Below, one piece after another: positions 48,601-61,300 of a stretch of 64,000 nt of DNA. Under the pieces are notes generated by a model, which saw only the letters and a program-made list of their open reading frames with translations, ran no database searches and was not told the DNA's origin. The translations under genes and the position numbers were made by a program. Position 1 is the first letter of the stretch, and every line of letters begins with the position of its first letter. Source of the DNA: Sipunculus nudus (taxonomy: Eukaryota; Annelida; Sipuncula; Golfingiida; Sipunculidae); contig CM049308.1 in NCBI GenBank assembly GCA_026874595.1, positions 97,016,624-97,080,623 of the forward strand, in the 5' to 3' direction.

Positions 48601-51600
48601 TATAATGCCAGACATGTGTAGGACAGCTTTTTTATTGCCAGACATGTCGAGGACAGCTTTTATTTTGCCATACATGTGGAGGACAGCTTTTATTTTGCCA
48701 GACATGTGGAGGACAGCTTTTATTTTACCAGACATGTGTAGGACAGCTTTCATTTTGCCAGACATGTGTAGGAGAGTTTTATACTGCCAGACATGTGTAG
48801 GACAGCTTTTATTTTGCCAAACATGTGGAGGACAACTTTTATTTTGCCAAACATGTGGAGGACAGCTATTATTTTGCCAGACATGTGGAGGACAGTTTTT
48901 ATTTTACCAGACATGTGTAGGACAGCTTTCATTTTGCCAGACATGTGTAGGAGAGCTTTCATTTTGCCAGACATGTGTAGGATAGCTTTTATTTTGCCAG
49001 ACATGTGGAGGACAAATTTTATTTTGCCAGACATGTGGAGGACAGCTTTTATTTTGCCAGACATGTGGAGGACAGCTTTTATTTTGCCAGACATGTGTGG
49101 GACAGCTTTTATTTTGCCAGACATGTGGAGGATAGCTTTTATATTGCCAGACATGTGTAGGACAGCTTTTATTTTGCCAGACGTGTGGAGGACAGTTTTA
49201 TATTGCCAGACATGTGTAGGAGAGTTTTATACTGCCAGACATGTGTAGGACAGCTTTTATTTTGCCAAACATGTGGGGGACAGCTTTTATTTTGCCAGAC
49301 ATGTGTAGGACAGGTTTACATTGCCAGACATGTGGAGGACAGTTTTATAATGCCAGACATGTGTAGGACAGCTTTTTTATTGCCAGACATGTCGAGGACA
49401 GCTTTTATTTTGCCATACATGTGGAGGACAGCTTTTATTTTGCCAGACATGTGGAGGACAGCTTTTATTTTACCAGACATGTGTAGGACAGCTTTCATTT
49501 TGCCAGACATGTGTAGGAGAGTTTTATACTGCCAGACATGTGTAGGACAGCTTTTATTTTGCCAAACATGTGGGGGACAGCTTTTATTTTGCCAGACATG
49601 TGGAGGACAGCTTTTATTTTACCAGACATGTGTAGGACAGCTTTCATTTTGCCAGACATGTGTAGGAGAGCTTTCATTTTGCCAGACATGTGTAGGACAG
49701 CTTTTATTTTGCCAGACATGTGGAGGACAAATTTTATTTTGCCAGACATGTGGAGGACGGCTTTTATTTTGCCAGACATGTGGAGGACAGCTTTTATTTT
49801 GCCAGACATGTGTGGGACAGCTTTTATTTTGCCAGACATGTGGAGGATAGCTTTTATATTGCCAGACATGTGTAGGACAGCTTTTATTTTGCCAGACGTG
49901 TGGAGGACAGTTTTATATTGCCAGACATGTGTAGGAGAGTTTTATACTGCCAGACATGTGTAGGACAGCTTCTATTTTGCCAGACATGTGTAGGACAGCT
50001 TTTATTTTGCCAGACATGTGTAGGACAGCTTTTATTTTGCCAGACATGTGTAGGACAGCTTTTATTTTGCCAGACATGTGGAGGACAGCTTTTATTTTGC
50101 CAGACATGTGGAGGACAGCTTTTATTTTGCCAGACATGTGAAGGGCAGCTTTTATTTTGCCAGACATGTGGAGGACAGCTTTTATTTAGCAAGAAATGTC
50201 TAGGACAGCTTTTATTTTGCCAGACATGTGGAGGACAGCTTTTATTTTGCCAGACATGTTGAGGACAGCTTTTATATTGCCAGACATGTGGAGGACAGCT
50301 TTTAATTTGCCAGACATGTGTAGGACAGCTTTTTTTTGCCAGACATGTGTACGACAGTTTTATACTGCCAGACATGTAGAGGACGGCTTTAATTTTGTCA
50401 GACATTTGTAGGACAGCTTTTATTTTGCCAGACATGTGGAGAACAGCTTTATACTGCAAATATGTGGAGGACAAATTTTATTTTGCCAGACATGTGGTGG
50501 ATAGCTTTTATATTGCCAGACATGTGTAGGACAGCTTTTATTTTGCCAATAATGTGGAGGACAGTTTTATATTGCCAGACAAGTGTAGGAGAGTTTTATA
50601 CTGCCATACATGTGTAGGACAGCTTTCATTTTGCCAGACATGTGTAGGACAGTTTTATATTTCCAGACATGTGTAGGAGAGTTTTTATTTTGCCAGACAT
50701 GTGGAGGACAGTTTTTATTTTGCCAGACATGTGTAGGACAGCTTTTATTTTGCCAGACATGTGTAGGACAGCTTTTATTTTGCCAGACATGTGTGGGACA
50801 GCTTTTACTTTGCCAGACATGTGGAGGACAGTTTTATACTGCCAGACATGTGGAGGACAAATTTTATTTTGCCAGACATGTGGAGGACAGCTTTTATTTT
50901 GCTAAACATGTGTAGGGCAGCTTTATATTGCCAGACATGTGGAGGACAGTTTTATATTGCCAGACAGGTGTAGGACAGCTTTCATATTGTCAGGCATGTG
51001 TAGGACAGCTTTTATTTTGCCAGACATGTGGAGGACAGCTCTTATTTTGCCAGACATGTGTAGGACAGCTTTTATTTTGCCAGACATGTGGAGGACAGCT
51101 TTTATTTTCCAGACATGTGGAGGACAGCTTTTATTTTGCCAGACATGTGGAGGACAGCTTTTATTTTGCCAGACATGTGGAGGACAGCTTTTATTTTGCC
51201 AGACATGTGTAGGAGAGCTTTTATTTTGCCAGACATGTGTAGGACAGCTTTTATTTTGCCAGACATGTGGAGGATAGCTTTTATATTGCTAGACATGTGT
51301 AGGACAGCTTTTATTATGCCAATAATGTGGAGGACAGTTTTATATTGCCAGACATATGTAGGAGAGTTTTATACTGCCAGACATGTGTAGGACAGCTTTC
51401 ATTTTGCCAGACATGTGTAGGACAGTTTTATATTTCCAGACATGTGTAGGAGAGTTTTTATTTTGCCAGACATGTGGAGGACAGTTTTTATTTTGCCAGA
51501 CATGTGGAGGACAGCTTTTATATTGCCAGACATGTGTAGGACAGCTTTTTTATTGCCAGACATGTGGAGGACAGCTTTTATTTTGCCAAACATGTGGAGG

Positions 51601-54600
51601 ACAGCTTTTATTTTGCCAGATATGTGGAGGACAGCTTTTATTTTACCAGACATGTGTAGGACAGCTTTCATTTGGCAGACATGTGGAGGACAAAGTTTAT
51701 TTTGCCAGACATGTGGAGGACAGCTTTTATTTTGCCAGACATTTGGAGGACAGCTTTTATTTTGCCAGACATGTGGAGGACAGTTTTATACTGCCAGACA
51801 TGTGGAGGACAGTTTTATACTGCCAGACATGTGGAGGACAGCTTTATACTGCCAGACATGTGGAGGACAAATATTATTTTGCCAGACATTTGGAGGACAA
51901 CCTTTTATTTTGCCAGACATGTGTAGGACAGCTTTATATTGCCAGACATGTGGAGGACAGTTTTATATTGCCAGACATGGGGAGGACAGCTTTTATATTG
52001 CCAGACATGTGGAGGACAGCTTTTATTTTGCCAGACATGTGGAGGACAGCTTTTATACTGCCAGATATGTGGAGGACAAATTTTATTTTGCCAGACATGT
52101 GGAGGACAGCTTTTATTTTCCAGACATGTGGAGGACAGCTTTTATTTTGCCAGACATGTGGAGGACAGCTTTTATTTTGCCAGACATGTGGAGGACAGCT
52201 TTTATTTTGCCAGACATGTGGAGGACAGCTTTTATTTTGCCAGACATGTGGAGGACAGCTTTTACTTTGCCAGACATGTGGAGGACAGTTTTATACTGCC
52301 AGACATGTGGAGGACAAATTTTATTTTGCCAGACATGTGGAGGACAGCTTTTATTTTGCTAAACATGTGTAGGGCAGCTTTATATTGCCAGACATGTGGA
52401 GGACAGTTTTATATTGCCAGACAGGTGTAGGACAGCTTTCATATTGTCAGGCATGTGTAGGGCAGCTTTTATTTTGCCAGACATGTGGAGGACAGCTTTT
52501 ATTTTCCAGACATGTGGAGGACAGCTTTTATTTTGCCAGACTTGTGGAGGACAGCTTTTATTTTGCCAAACATGTGGAGGACAGCTTTTATTTTGCCAGA
52601 TATGTGGAGGACAGCTTTTATTTTACCAGACATGTGTAGGACAGCTTTCATTTGGCAGACATGTGGAGGACAAAGTTTATTTTGCCAGACATGTGGAGGA
52701 CAGCTTTTATTTTGCCAGACATGTGGAGGACAGCTTTTATTTTGCCAGACATGTGGAGGACAGTTTTATACTGCCAGACATGTGGAGGACAGCTTTATAC
52801 TGCCAGACATGTGGAGGACAAATATTATTTTGCCAGACATTTGGAGGACACCTTTTATTTTACCAGACATGTGTAGGACAGTTTTATATTGCCAGACATG
52901 TGGAGGACAGTTTTATATTGCCAGACATGGGGAGGACAGCTTTTATATTGCCAGACATGTGGAGGACAGCTTTTATTTTGCCAGACATGTGGAGGACAGC
53001 TTTTATACTGCCAGATATGTGGAGGACAAATTTTATTTTGCCAGACATGTGGAGGACAGCTTTTATTTTGCCAGACATGTGTAGGACAGCTTTTATTTTG
53101 CCAGACATGTGGAGGACAGCTTTTATTTTCCAGACATGTGGAGGACAGCTTTTATTTTGCCAGACATGTGGAGGACAGCTTTTATTTTGCCAGACATGTG
53201 GAGGACAGCTTTTATTTTGCCAGACATGTGTAGGACAGCTTTTACTTTGCCAGACATGTGGAGGACAGTTTTATACTGCCAGACATGTGGAGGACAAATT
53301 TTATTTTGCCAGACATGTGGAGGACAGCTTTTATTTTGCTAAACATGTGTAGGGCAGCTTTATATTGCCAGACATGTGGAGGACAGTTTTATATTGCCAG
53401 ACAGGTGTAGGACAGCTTTCATATTGTCAGGCATGTGTAGGACAGCTTTTATTTTGCCAGACATGTGTAGGACAGCTTTTATATTGCCAGACATGTGGAG
53501 GACAGCTTTTATTTTGCCAGACATGTGGAGGACAGCTTTTATTTTGCCAGACATGTGTAGGACATCTTTTATACTGCCAGACATGTGGAGGACAGTTTTA
53601 TACTGCCAGACATGTGGAGGACAGCTTTTATTTTGCCAGACATGTGTAGGACAGCTTTTACTTTGCCAGACATGTGGAGGACAGTTTTATACTGCCAGAC
53701 ATGTGGAGGACAAATTTTATTTTGCCAGACATGTGGAGGACAGCTTTTATTTTGCTAAACATGTGTAGGGCAGCTTTATATTGCCAGACATGTGGAGGAC
53801 AGTTTTATATTGCCAGACAGGTGTAGGACAGCTTTCATATTGTCAGGCATGTGTAGGACAGCTTTTATTTTGCCAGACATGTGTAGGACAGCTTTTATAT
53901 TGCCAGACATGTGGAGGACAGCTTTTATTTTGCCAGACATGTGGAGGACAGCTTTTATTTTGCCAGACATGTGTAGGACATCTTTTATACTGCCAGACAT
54001 GTGGAGGACAGTTTTATACTGCCAGACATGTGGAGGACAGCTTTTATTTTGCCAGACATGTGTAGGACAGCTTTTATTTTGCCAGACATGTGGAGGACAG
54101 CTTTTATACTGCGAGATATGTGGAGGACAAATTTTATTTTGCCAGACATGTGGAGGACAGCTTTTATTTTGCCAGACATGTGTAGGACAGCTTTTATTTT
54201 GCCAGACATGTGGAGGGCAGCTTTTATTTTCCAGACATGTGGAGGACAGCTTTTATTTTGCCAGACATGTGGAGGACAGCTTTTATTTTGCCAGACATGT
54301 GGAGGACAGCTTTTATTTTGCCAGACATGTGGAGGACAGCTTTTATTTTGCCAGACATGTGTAGGACAGCTTTTACTTTGCCAGACATGTGGAGGACAGT
54401 TTTATACTGCCAGACATGTGGAGGACAAATTTTATTTTGCCAGACATGTGGAGGACAGCTTTTATTTTGCTAAACATGTGTACGGCAGCTTTATATTGCC
54501 AGACATGTGGAGGACAGTTTTATATTGCCAGACAGGTGTAGGACAGCTTTCATATTGTCAGGCATGTGTAGGGCAGCTTTTATTTTGCCAGACATGTGGA

Positions 54601-56149
54601 GGACAGCTTTTATTTTCCAGACATGTGGAGGACAGCTTTTATTTTGCCAGACTTGTGGAGGACAGCTTTTATTTTGCCAGACATGTGGAGGACAGCTTTT
54701 ATTTTGCCAGACATGTGGAGGACAGCTTTTATTTTGCCAGACATGTGTAGGACAGCTTTTACTTTCCCAGACATGTGGAGGACAGTTTTATACTGCCAGA
54801 CATGTGGAGGACAAATTTTATTTTGCCAGACATGTGGAGGACAGCTTTTATTTTGCTAAACATGTGTAGGGCAATTTTATATTGCCAGACATGTGGAGGA
54901 CAGTTTTATATTGCCAGACAGGTGTAGGCAGCTTTCATATTGTCAGGCATGTGTAGGACGGCTTTTATTTTGCCAGACATGTGTAGGACAGCTTTTATAT
55001 TGCCAGACATGTGGAGGACAGCTTTTATTTTGCCAGACATGTGGAGGACAGCTTTTATTTTGCCAGACATGTGGAGGACAGCTTTTATTTTGCCAGACAT
55101 GTGGAGGACAGTTTTTATTTTGCCTGACATGTGTAGGACAGCTTTTATTTTGCCAGTCATGTGGAGGACAGCTTTTATTTTGCCCGACATGTGTAGGACA
55201 GCTTTTATTTTGCCAGACATGTGGAGGACAGCTTTTATTTTGCCAGACATGTGGAGGACAGTTTTATACTGCCAGACATGTGGAGGACAGTTTATACTGC
55301 CAGACATGTGGAGGACAGCTTTATACTGCCAGGCATGTGGAGGACAAATATTATTTTGCCAGACATGTGTAGGACAGCTTTTATTTTGCCAGACATGTGG
55401 AGGAAAGATTTATATTGCCAGACATGTGGAGGACAGCTTTTATTTTGCCAGACATGTGTAGGACAGCTTTTATTTTGCCAGACATGTGGAGGACAGCTTT
55501 TATTTTGCCAGACATGTGTAGGACAGCTTTTATTTTGCCATACATGTGGAGGACAAATTTTATTTTGCCAGACATGTGGAGGACAGCTTTTATTTTGCCA
55601 GACATGTGTAGGACAGCTTTTATTTTGCCAGACATGTGTAGGACAGCTTTTATTTTGCCAGACATGTGGTGGATAGCTTTTATATTGCCAGACATGTGTA
55701 GGACAGCTTTTATTTTGCCAATAATGTGGAGGACAGTTTTATATTGCCAGACAAGTGTAGGAGAGTTTTATACTGCCATACATGTGTAGGACAGCTTTCA
55801 TTTTGCCAGACATGTGTAGGACAGTTTTATATTTCCAGACATGTGTAGGAGAGTTTTTATTTTGCCAGACATGTGGAGGACAGCTTTTATTTTGCCAGAC
55901 ATGTGTGGGACAGCTTTTATTTTGCCAGACATGTGGAGGACAGCTTTTATTTTGCCAGACATGTGTAGGACAGCTTTTATTTTGCCAGACATGTGTATGA
56001 CAGCTTTTATTTTGCCAGACATGTGGAGGACAGCTTTTTATTTTGCCAGACATGTGTGGGACAGCTTTTATTTTGCCAGACATGTGGAGGACAGCTTTTA
56101 TATTGTCAGACATGTGTAGGACAGCTTTTATTTTGCCAGACATGTGGAG
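39602..56149. repeat. 30-bp minisatellite array (array 4), about 550 copies
   Basis: A 16.5-kb tandem array has a 30-bp unit made of GCCAGACATGTG and then TAGGACAGCTTTTATTTT, with TGTAGG or TGGAGG as the main alternative. Truncated units (GTTTTATACT, GTTTTATATT) and marker variants (GTCGAGG, AGAAATGTCTAGG, CCAATAATGTGG, CTGCAAATATG) are interspersed and recur in blocks. The block 40920-42078 recurs at 49316-50474, and 53360-53584 recurs at 53776-54000. The unit is a multiple of three and gives long low-complexity frames on both strands that I do not consider genes. On the minus strand each standard unit contains AATAAA. Confidence 0.98.
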
Positions 56150-56159
56150 TAGGGGCGGA

Positions 56160-57735
56160 TCCAGTATTCAGGACTGGAAGTCATCCGAGCTACAATCGAC
56201 TACTCTTTGTCCGTCCGGTTGTCCGTTAACTGGGTACAAATCGTAACCGATGAACCTATGATCTTCTTACTTAATATCCATGGAGGTCCATAAAAGATCA
56301 CCTTTGAAACCTGAAATTAGGTCTCTGTTACCCATATCCTCCGAGCTATGGGTCTCGAAAATACCCCCCAGAATAATTAAAAAAATGATAAAAAAATCTC
56401 CAGTTTCTGTATACCTATTGCACTGATAGCCATGATATTTTGCATGCATATTGATCATGGAGTGTTTCATTAGTTCCTGTAGACTGTCTGGCGCCACCTG
56501 TATTTTTTTTCGATTTTTTTACGCCTTTTTTTGTCTCAATTTTTGAGAACTTAAAATGAAGCCTCATCTGTTAACAGGGCACAAATCGTAACCGCTGGGC
56601 CTAGAATCTTTATACTTGACAACCAAGGAGGTCCATGAAAAGTCTTCATGGAATTTGGAAATTAGGTCTCTGTTGCCCATATCCTCCGAGCTATGGGTCT
56701 CGAAAATACCCCCCAGAATAATTAAAAAATTGATACAAAAATCTCCAGTTTCTGTATACCTATTGCACTGATAGCCATGATATTTTGCATGCATATTGAT
56801 CATGGAGTGTTTCATTAATTCCTGTAGACTGTCTGGCGCCACCTGTATTTTTTTCGAATTTTTACGCCTTTTTTTGTCTTAATTTTTGAGAACTTAAAAT
56901 GAAGCCTCATCTGTTAACAGGGCAAAAATCGTAACCGCTGGGCCTAGAATCTTTATACTTGACATCCAAGGAGGTCCATGAAAAGTCTTCATGGAATTTT
57001 GAAATTAGGTCTCTGTTACCCATATCCTCCAATCTATGGAGCTAGTAAGTACCCCCCCCCCCCGGCCCGATTAATTAAAAATGTGTTACAAAAGCTCCAG
57101 TATGTGAATAACTAATGCATTAATTGCCATGATTTCTTGCATATTGATCATGGAGTGTTTCCTGCAAACTGGTTGCGCCAGCTACATGTTTTCGAATTTC
57201 TTTGCATATTTTTCTCTATTTTTTGAGACCTTTAAAGTTGCGGTCATCCGTTAACAGGACATAAATCTTAACCACTGGACCTAGAAACTTCTAACTTGAC
57301 ATCCTGGGAGATCCAATAGAAGTCTCCTTGGAAACCTGAAATTAAGTCTCTGTTACCCATATTCTCCGAGCTATGGGACACGTAAAAACGCCCGAGAATA
57401 ATGAAAAATTTGATACAAAAGCTCCAGTGTTTTAATAACTAATGCCTTGGTCGCCATGATTCTTTTTATCCATATTGATCACGAAGTGTTTCATCAGTTC
57501 CTGCAGACTGGTGGCACTACCTGTATTTTTTTCAAATTTTTACGCATTTTGTTCTATTAATGAAACTTTTAAATGTAGTGGTCATCTGTCAAAAACCCAC
57601 TGTAACCCATTTCTAAGGACTATCTACAACATTCATGTTTTTTTTTTGTAACTCTGACACTCATTTTGCTAATTGTTCAACGTTCCTTGAATTCAGCTAA
57701 GCGTCATTGCCCATGGTCCACTGGTTTAATTTAGT
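56160..57735 (+). mobile_element. Dispersed repeat element with four internal tandem monomers
   Basis: The head AAGTCATCCGAGCTAC, followed by GTCCGTCCGGTTGTCCG, matches the element at 36487. The body contains four tandem monomers of about 340 bp starting at GTTAAC (56225, 56570, 56913, 57250). Each carries CAAATCGTAACC, CCATATCCTCCGAGCTATGG, GCATGCATATTGATC and a GCGCCACCTGTATTTTTT segment. The first three are close copies and the fourth is diverged. The tail near 57700 (AGCGTCATTGCCCATGG) resembles the end of repeats I have seen in mollusc sequence, which is recollection rather than a search. Minus-strand frames of 76 and 92 codons inside two monomers are repeat-derived. The element starts about 10 bp after the end of array 4. 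Confidence 0.65.
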
Positions 57736-58027
57736 TACTTGTCAAAATCTAATTTTGAAATATCAAAATGTAAAGGTCTTTAAAACCTCTTATTTCTGGC
57801 CTTTTTTTCATCAAATAAGGTGCTTGGATACCAGCTGTTTACGTTAGAATAATTTTTATCTGGCATGTTCAAAGACGCTCAGGTGAAAGGTGGTAGAACC
57901 AGGGGATTAAGACAAATAATGATTATGTCGCTCTGACATCCAATGTGTCTCACGTTTAATGTTAACATCTTTGCAGTGTCCTATTGAGAGAACAGAATTC
58001 ATACCAGAGATGATATTGATGCCCTGG
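57736..58027. other. Region upstream of the NWD1-like gene
   Basis: No coding feature is visible. A plausible 3' splice site (TAACATCTTTGCAG, ending at about 57975) could begin an exon that contains the 5' UTR. No promoter element can be assigned with confidence. Confidence 0.35.
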
Positions 58028-58185
58028 TGAAGCTGACGATGCCTGAATCAAGCTACTCGTGTCGAAACCCGAGACACGCTGACGTTTCTGAGGGAGCCAA
58101 GCTGACGTTGCTGTTCGAGACATGTGGACTTTGATATCCAAGACAAGCTGACGTTGATTCCTGTGCCAAGCTGACGTTTATGCAG
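58028..58185. repeat. Degenerate 23-bp repeat with TGACGTT motifs upstream of the start codon
   Basis: GCTGACG occurs at 58032, 58078, 58101, 58147 and 58170. The spacings are 46, 23, 46 and 23 bp, so the underlying period is 23 bp with two decayed units. Four of the five read TGACGTT, which contains a CRE/ATF half-site (TGACG). The last copy ends about 75 bp before the start codon. It may be promoter or 5' UTR sequence. Confidence 0.75.
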
Positions 58186-58250
58186 GAGGATGATACAGAT
58201 GATTGAATTATATGAAATGCATAAGATCATGGTCGAGTAACGTTTGAGTT

Positions 58251-58359
58251 ATGGCATCTTCAAAAGTAACCCGTGACCAGTTAATGCAAGGGATATTTTG
58301 TGATGTTCCAGATGGTTTGTCTAACGTCGTTCGTGTGTTCATCAGTTCAACTTTCACGG
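58251..58359 (+). CDS. nwd1-like: NWD1-like coding exon 1
   Basis: It encodes the first 36 residues and the first base of codon 37, from MASSKVTRDQLMQG to VRVFISSTFT. The donor is ACGG followed by GTATGT. The Asp that completes FISSTFTD is split across the intron. Too short to stand out as an open frame by itself; found by joining to exon 2. Confidence 0.9.
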
Positions 58360-61300
58360 GTATGTGGTCATACATTCACACATATACACATGCTCACACG
58401 TTGTAAATTAAATTTGTCACACTGTCTTTCATCCAATCCGCAATAAACATAGAAGTGTAACTATACACATCCGTGGTGAACTGCATGTTTCAGCGTGCAT
58501 ACCAGTAGTTGGGTGTCCCACCGCACGATTATAATTTAAATGTCACATTGTGCACGCACAGCGGGTCAAAAACTACATACAGAATGTAAGATCTTTGTTT
58601 ACCACAAACAGAATATGGCCACATCTGTTTAAAAATTCTGCACACACTTGGTGGTTAACTGTTTACACAAAGACTCACCATGTCCTATTTAGAACAGGGA
58701 ACTACATTAATGTGATCTTAATTTAGGTATTTTCTTACTGTAACAACGTATTTTTCGTTTATACTCGGGATACAATCTGACCTGACAATTAAACATCGTT
58801 GTAGTTTTTATTGATGTGTTTCATGTACAGATTTTCAGCACGAGCGGAACCTGCTGCTGAAGGACGTGTATCCGGAGCTGCGGGAGTTCTGTCAGTGCCT
58901 GGGCCTGGAGTTTCAAGTGGTGGACATGCGTTATGGCGTCCGTGACCAAGTCACTGATCAACACTTGACTACTGATATTTGTCTTCAGGAAATCAGACGC
59001 TGCAAGGCCGTTTCTATTGGGCCAACATTCGTGGTGTGTTTGATTCAAACCACTCGTAACCTCATTCAATTGAATGAATTGCATTTTTTTGTATGTCCTC
59101 TATGTTTTGGTTGAAATACTATAAAGAATAAAAATTATAAATAATGATCATTAATAGCATCAAGTGAATATATTGATGATTTACTAGACGTTATTGGTCA
59201 ATCTTTTATGGTCTCCAAGTACGTCATTTTGTTGGGAGTTTTAAATGTTGATTACTTGCAGTTAAACAGGTTAAAGTAAAAAAAGTAAACTTGATTTAGC
59301 AGAACGGATATTTGGGATTAAACAACTAATTACTACCCCCACTCGTGGTACCAAACATTTAAAACATTGAAAGACCTTTTTTATACATCCAGTCCTGAAA
59401 TGCATTACAGTTCCAAAGCTTACCAGTTGACCCTGAGTGATCACTTTCTAACGGCAACAATTTTAAAGACAAAAAATGGTGAAAAGAAAAATCCAAAATA
59501 TGTACCAGCTTAAGACCTTTCAACAAGGATAAATTTAATCATGAAATATGTTCATCTGTTTTCATGTCATCTTTAATTCCTAAAATGACTGAACTTAAAT
59601 TGGCATGGGAGATGTGGCAATCTGAATTTGTAAAAATCTGCAATAATAATGCTCCGTTCTACACACGACGAGTAAAATCTACCCCTAATAGATGGGTGAC
59701 TGATAAAAAATTGAATTTTATATATGCACGTGAATTTGAGAATAAAAAAGCAAGACGGAAAAACAGCGCGTCTGACTGGAATAAATATAGACGTATTCGC
59801 AATACCGTAACTCGTTAAATTCGCAAAAATCGCTCTCGATACTATAAATAAATAAATAAATAAACTTTCTACGTTTCTGATTTCTTCCCTGTCGACAGAC
59901 GGACAAATGGCTTCTGAAATTTCGTTCCTTGACTTAGAAAATATGGTTAAAGTGACCTGTTTTAATTTCTACACAGGACATATCAGACCTTTTAAAAAAC
60001 AGAAATAAAGAGAATAAAAGGTCACATTAACCTACTTCTTGGTTTCCTGATTGGATCGACCTATTAGGAACTATCCGAATGTGAAGTTTGAACTTACCAG
60101 CCCGCTACAACGGTTAAAAATTATCAAAACTATTTGTTCCAGAGTCCTCACGGTTTCGATTTGTGCCCTGTTAAAATGACACGAATCAAGGCTACAGGAT
60201 CTATATTTTTCCCCAGGGGACCTATCAGTGTGTGAAATTTACATTTCCTCGATTTACCATAACGAGTTGTGCAGTATTAAGGGGCGGATGATGGTTTCTG
60301 GGGTGTTCGCTGCGTACAACATAACACGGAGAATGCAAGTCACATTGACCTGCTTTTCAGTTTCCACAGGGGTACTCTCTCGACCACTCAGCATGGGTCT
60401 TACAGTTGTGAGTTGTAACTTCCTGCGCACTATAATAACGATTTGTGCGCTATTAATAGCCGGCCGGACAGACGATTGACAAATTGCCATCCCTATTGCT
60501 CAGATGACTTAGTGTAAGCATAGCTAATGATGATAATAATAACAATAATAATATTTTTCACCTAATCTGAGCACTCAATATTATAGTAGATACAATAATA
60601 GTGATTGATACCTGGCGTATGTAAAAATAGACAAAAACGTAGTTCAATTGTTCCCTGGGATTTTGCGGTTTTCATATTAAGATTCGGCAGAAAATATTTA
60701 CGCATTACACGCTCTTCAGAAGGGAAGTCCCTATCTGATATTACTGGGTCACTTAAATTATATTTTGTAGGCATTTATGGGAGACCGTTATGGATACCGT
60801 CCTCTCCCGAGAATAATACCGCAGGCGGAGCTAGAAACACTGTTACTAAAAGCCCACGATCTAGACATCTCCACAGATGGTATTGACGATTGGTATCAGC
60901 TGGACGAGAATTCGGTTCCGCCACATTACATCCTCCGTCCCATCTCCTCCCGCCTGACCTTCTTTTTGAATCAGGATCCACTACATCTTGCGACGCGGAT
61001 GGAACACAAGGCCCAGTGGTGGGAGATGATGACCACCATGCGCGATCAGCTGGAGACCCTGGCTACAGCTGCACTAGAGGAGGCTCAGATATCTCAGAAA
61101 CAAGCGAATAAATATCTGACCTCAGGTGAGTAAATTGTTTCATCTGTGAGATGGATTACCTTCGTAAAGCAAAAGAGAACATAGACAAGTGTATGTAATT
61201 GTACTTGACTAGTCCATGTTTGGTAAAGACCTATCAACATTAATTTTCAGACAAATCCATGCCCACTGGAATAATATATGCTACAGCATGTTAACTATCC

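Noticed and set aside
39609-55789. Many 60-330-codon frames with FILPDMWRTA or KAVLHMSGKI repeats in the 30-bp array
   Set aside because: They arise because a 30-bp unit without stops is open in several frames. No signal peptide, domain or consistent start is visible, and the frames overlap on both strands.
39602-56149. p53-type half-sites (AGACATGTGT) in the 30-bp units
   Set aside because: The sequence departs from RRRCWWGYYY at one position and no second half-site has the right spacing.
56267-56842. Two related minus-strand frames beginning MAPDSLQELMKHSM
   Set aside because: They recur only because the 340-bp monomer is duplicated. The third and fourth monomers do not keep the frame.
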